Shown in pieces: positions 62,315 through 64,000 of a DNA stretch of 64,000 nucleotides. Position 1 is the stretch's first letter; the number at the start of each line of letters is the position of its first letter. The notes beneath the pieces were generated by a model. It made no database searches. It was not told where the DNA came from and saw nothing but the letters and a program-made list of their open reading frames with translations. The translations under genes were made by a program, and so were the position numbers. Source of the DNA: Flavobacteriales bacterium. GTDB lineage: Bacteria > Bacteroidota > Bacteroidia > Flavobacteriales_D > Sanyastnellaceae. The stretch is taken from contig JADHLY010000003.1 in the NCBI GenBank assembly GCA_016780385.1, positions 1 to 64,000 on the forward strand. Direction: 5' to 3'.

Positions 62315-63811
62315 GCCCAACTCTTCCGAAACCAAGGGCAAAGTCACACGGAACGTTGTGCCAACCCCCTCTTCGCTGCGCAGAACCACGATTTGCCCAC
62401 CGTGATATTCCCGGACAATGCGCCTTACCAAACTGAGTCCCAACCCCCAGCCTCGGGTCTTTGTGCTGAAGCCAGGATCGAATACCTGACGCTGCACCCG
62501 GCGGGGCATGCCCCTGCCCGTGTCCTCTACATCCAACACCACCGCCCCAGACTCTTCGCGCAATGACAAGGAGAGTCGTCCCGACCCCTCCATCGCGTCT
62601 ACCGCATTTTTCGTGAGGTTTTCGAGCACCCACCCAAACAAGGCCGGGTTAAAGGCCGCCCGCAGCGGCACCTCACCTACAGCAATATCGAATTCAACCG
62701 CCCTGGGCATCCGGCGCTTCAAATACGCCATGGTCTCCTTCACAAAAGACCCGATATCATCCGGCGCCAATTCAGGCTCCGAACCAATTTTGGAGAACCG
62801 GTCTGTGACCGTCCGCAGACGATCAATGTCCTTGCCCAATTCCTCGAGCACCGCTTCATCGACATCCTCACTCCTCAACACCTCGACCCAAGCCATCAGC
62901 GCGGACAAAGGCGTCCCCAATTGGTGAGCTGTCTCTTTGGCCATGCCCACCCAAACCCGGTTTTGCTCGGAACGCCGGAACGCACTGAACGTCGAATACG
63001 CCAGCAACAAAAAACCGCCGATGATCAACAGCTGAACCACAGGGAAATAGCGCAACTGCTTGAGGACAATCGACTCATCGTAGAGGATCCAACGCCTGCC
63101 AGCATCGGGCAAATCCAACAAAATTGGGGGGTTGACCTCAGCCAAACGCCGAATCAAAGCCGCCGTATCCGAGAGTTCCTTTGGTGCGAACCGGTCCGCC
63201 CGCAAAATGTGGGTCAACGTGGAGTCGGCAAGCAGCACAGGAATAGAAGCCGAGTTCAAGACCGTTTCCGAAATAAACGAGTGGATGATGTCGTCCATCA
63301 CCGTCTGTAAGTCGCGAAAACGGTTGCTCTGGTCGTAAAACAAGGTTGAGCCTTGTTCGAATTCAATCACCGATCCGCGGGCGGCCATGGCGTCGCGCAA
63401 AGAATCGAGCTGCCGGGGACTGCGCATCGAAGGCGCCACATGGATGTCCGCAGTCAAGACGCTGTCCTTGTAAACCAGGACAGGAATGGTGCGGTTAGCT
63501 TGGATGAACCGGGTGATGAAGGTCAAATCAATGGGGGCGCCCGGATCCGCTTCCTGAATGATGCGGTAAGCCTCACCAATCAGGTCGGCTTTGTCGCGCT
63601 CCTCTCGGCGCAATGAGGCAAAAAGCTCCTCCGTATATCCGACCAGTTCTGCCCGCTGCACAATCGCTTCAGACCACAATTCCACTTTGCGCTGCTCTTC
63701 CACGCGCAACGTGCGCGCAATGTGACCGCTCGACCAAAGGGTCAATCCCACAATAATGGTTGCTCCCACCAACAGGAGGGCCCTTGAATATTGCTTGTTA
63801 TTGATGCGCAC
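62312..63811 (-). CDS. sensor histidine kinase
   Basis: The 499-residue protein has two membrane helices (LLLVGATIIVGLTLWSSG near the N-terminus and LLIIGGFLLLAYSTF, about residue 270) enclosing a periplasmic sensor region of about 230 residues. A cytoplasmic kinase follows with the H-box AKETAHQLGTPLSALMAW, N-box LENLTKNAVDAMEG, and G-boxes VEDTGRGMPRRV and WGLGLSLVRRI. The N-terminus reads VRINNKQYSRAL. I use GTG at 63811; a TTG at 63832 would add seven residues. No response regulator gene lies nearby in the window, so its partner is unknown. Confidence 0.88.
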   Translation of the reverse strand: MRINNKQYSRALLLVGATIIVGLTLWSSGHIARTLRVEEQRKVELWSEAIVQRAELVGYTEELFASLRREERDKADLIGEAYRIIQEADPGAPIDLTFITRFIQANRTIPVLVYKDSVLTADIHVAPSMRSPRQLDSLRDAMAARGSVIEFEQGSTLFYDQSNRFRDLQTVMDDIIHSFISETVLNSASIPVLLADSTLTHILRADRFAPKELSDTAALIRRLAEVNPPILLDLPDAGRRWILYDESIVLKQLRYFPVVQLLIIGGFLLLAYSTFSAFRRSEQNRVWVGMAKETAHQLGTPLSALMAWVEVLRSEDVDEAVLEELGKDIDRLRTVTDRFSKIGSEPELAPDDIGSFVKETMAYLKRRMPRAVEFDIAVGEVPLRAAFNPALFGWVLENLTKNAVDAMEGSGRLSLSLREESGAVVLDVEDTGRGMPRRVQRQVFDPGFSTKTRGWGLGLSLVRRIVREYHGGQIVVLRSEEGVGTTFRVTLPLVSEELG

Positions 63812-63847
63812 AGCGTTTGGACGACTTCCCAACGGGAGATGTTGGGC

Positions 63848-63855
63848 CGAAGGTA
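63848..63855 (-). promoter_or_regulatory. -7 promoter box (TACCTTCG), histidine kinase gene
   Basis: On the minus strand TACCTTCG lies 15 bases before the TTG at 63832 and 36 before the GTG at 63811. It fits the TAnnTTCG variant; the distance does not settle the start codon. Confidence 0.45.
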
Positions 63856-63913
63856 TCCGGGAACACGCCCTTTTTGTGGGCGATCACCGCAAGAATTAAA
63901 CCCCGCTTAAATG

Positions 63914-63942
63914 AAAACGCCGGCCTCAGCCGACGTTTTATT
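63914..63942 (-). terminator. terminator hairpin after a gene beyond the right edge
   Basis: aaaacgccggc and gccgacgtttt pair through 10 of 11 positions (one mismatch) around the centre ctca, with A/T-rich ends suited to an intrinsic terminator on the minus strand. It lies 35 bases downstream of a likely stop codon at 63976-63974. Confidence 0.5.
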
Positions 63943-63973
63943 GACCACAAGTAAGAAACAAGGTCAGATTTGG

Positions 63974-64000
63974 TTAAGCCTTCGCAACAAGTTCAACTGT
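63974..64000 (-). CDS. possible C-terminus of a minus-strand gene
   Basis: On the minus strand the last 27 bases read TVELVAKA followed by TAA (63976-63974), and a terminator hairpin lies just downstream. Eight residues are too few to name a family. The reading is supported only by the stop codon and the terminator position. Confidence 0.3.
   Translation of the reverse strand, partial: TVELVAKA

Overview
The window is a chromosomal segment of a Bacteroidota bacterium, most likely a GC-rich marine member of the Flavobacteriales. The evidence is type IX secretion (T9SS) cargo with type A and type B C-terminal domains, a MurF-alanine racemase fusion, the long Bacteroidetes-type amidophosphoribosyltransferase, DUF4296, DUF5522 and DUF5723 families, and a -7 promoter element TAnnTTTG or TAnnTTCG found in front of both tRNA genes and many coding genes. 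Coding density is very high: no stretch over about 200 bases lacks a gene, apart from the unread ends of the window. I see no insertion sequence, prophage, CRISPR array or other sign of recent transfer.

Layout. 1-2127: 3' end of kdsB, an HU/SPOR membrane protein and a HAD hydrolase. 2134-8847 (minus): a lipoprotein/outer-membrane protein pair, an S9 oligopeptidase, purS and pssA. 8890-8963: tRNA-Cys with a terminator. 9018-14793 (minus): a secreted GH81 laminarinase-type enzyme, pgk and glyS. 14882-19964: gpsA and a giant T9SS type B surface protein. 19975-25900: a coiled-coil membrane protein, yraN, an outer-membrane protein, a degenerate RluB-type pseudouridine synthase, a dolichol-phosphate-mannose-synthase-like enzyme, pyrC and DUF4296. 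25901-30897: an SDR protein, uvrC and an MbnH/MbnP pair. 30961-39949: thiL and a long SUF iron-sulfur cluster operon (sufA-like, sufB, sufC, sufD, tlyA, sufS, sufE, sufT-like, dxr). 39936-44117 (minus): the translation operon rplM-rpsI-rpsB-tsf-pyrH-frr. 44315-50288: tdk, murF-alr, a DUF5522 protein, hutU and a pentapeptide-repeat protein. 50387-58040: a TetR regulator with a TolC/adaptor/RND efflux system and an SDR reductase. 58091-59992: purF. 60015-62179 (minus): a T9SS protein, an Rrf2 regulator and cysH. 62214-62294 (minus): tRNA-Leu. 62312-63811 (minus): a sensor histidine kinase. The last bases probably hold the C-terminus of another minus-strand gene.

How it fits together. Most of the window is housekeeping (translation, nucleotide synthesis, cell wall, isoprenoids, Fe-S clusters). 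It is mixed with envelope functions typical of a polysaccharide-degrading marine bacterium (GH81, T9SS adhesin-like protein, outer-membrane proteins).

The most notable signals are regulatory. At least eight genes have a TAnnTT(T/C)G box ending only 4-7 bases before the start codon, which implies widespread leaderless transcription. Several promoters carry inverted repeats that look like operators: a 9-bp-arm palindrome inside the SUF promoter, repeats at the TetR and purF promoters, and one at the cysH promoter beside an Rrf2 gene. At the protein level, the RluB-like synthase has lost its catalytic Asp, thymidine kinase has lost three of four zinc ligands, ribosomal protein S2 carries a long repetitive acidic tail, and an MbnP-family copper protein is fused to a T9SS sorting domain. 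I did not find a clearly new multi-gene defence or mobile system.
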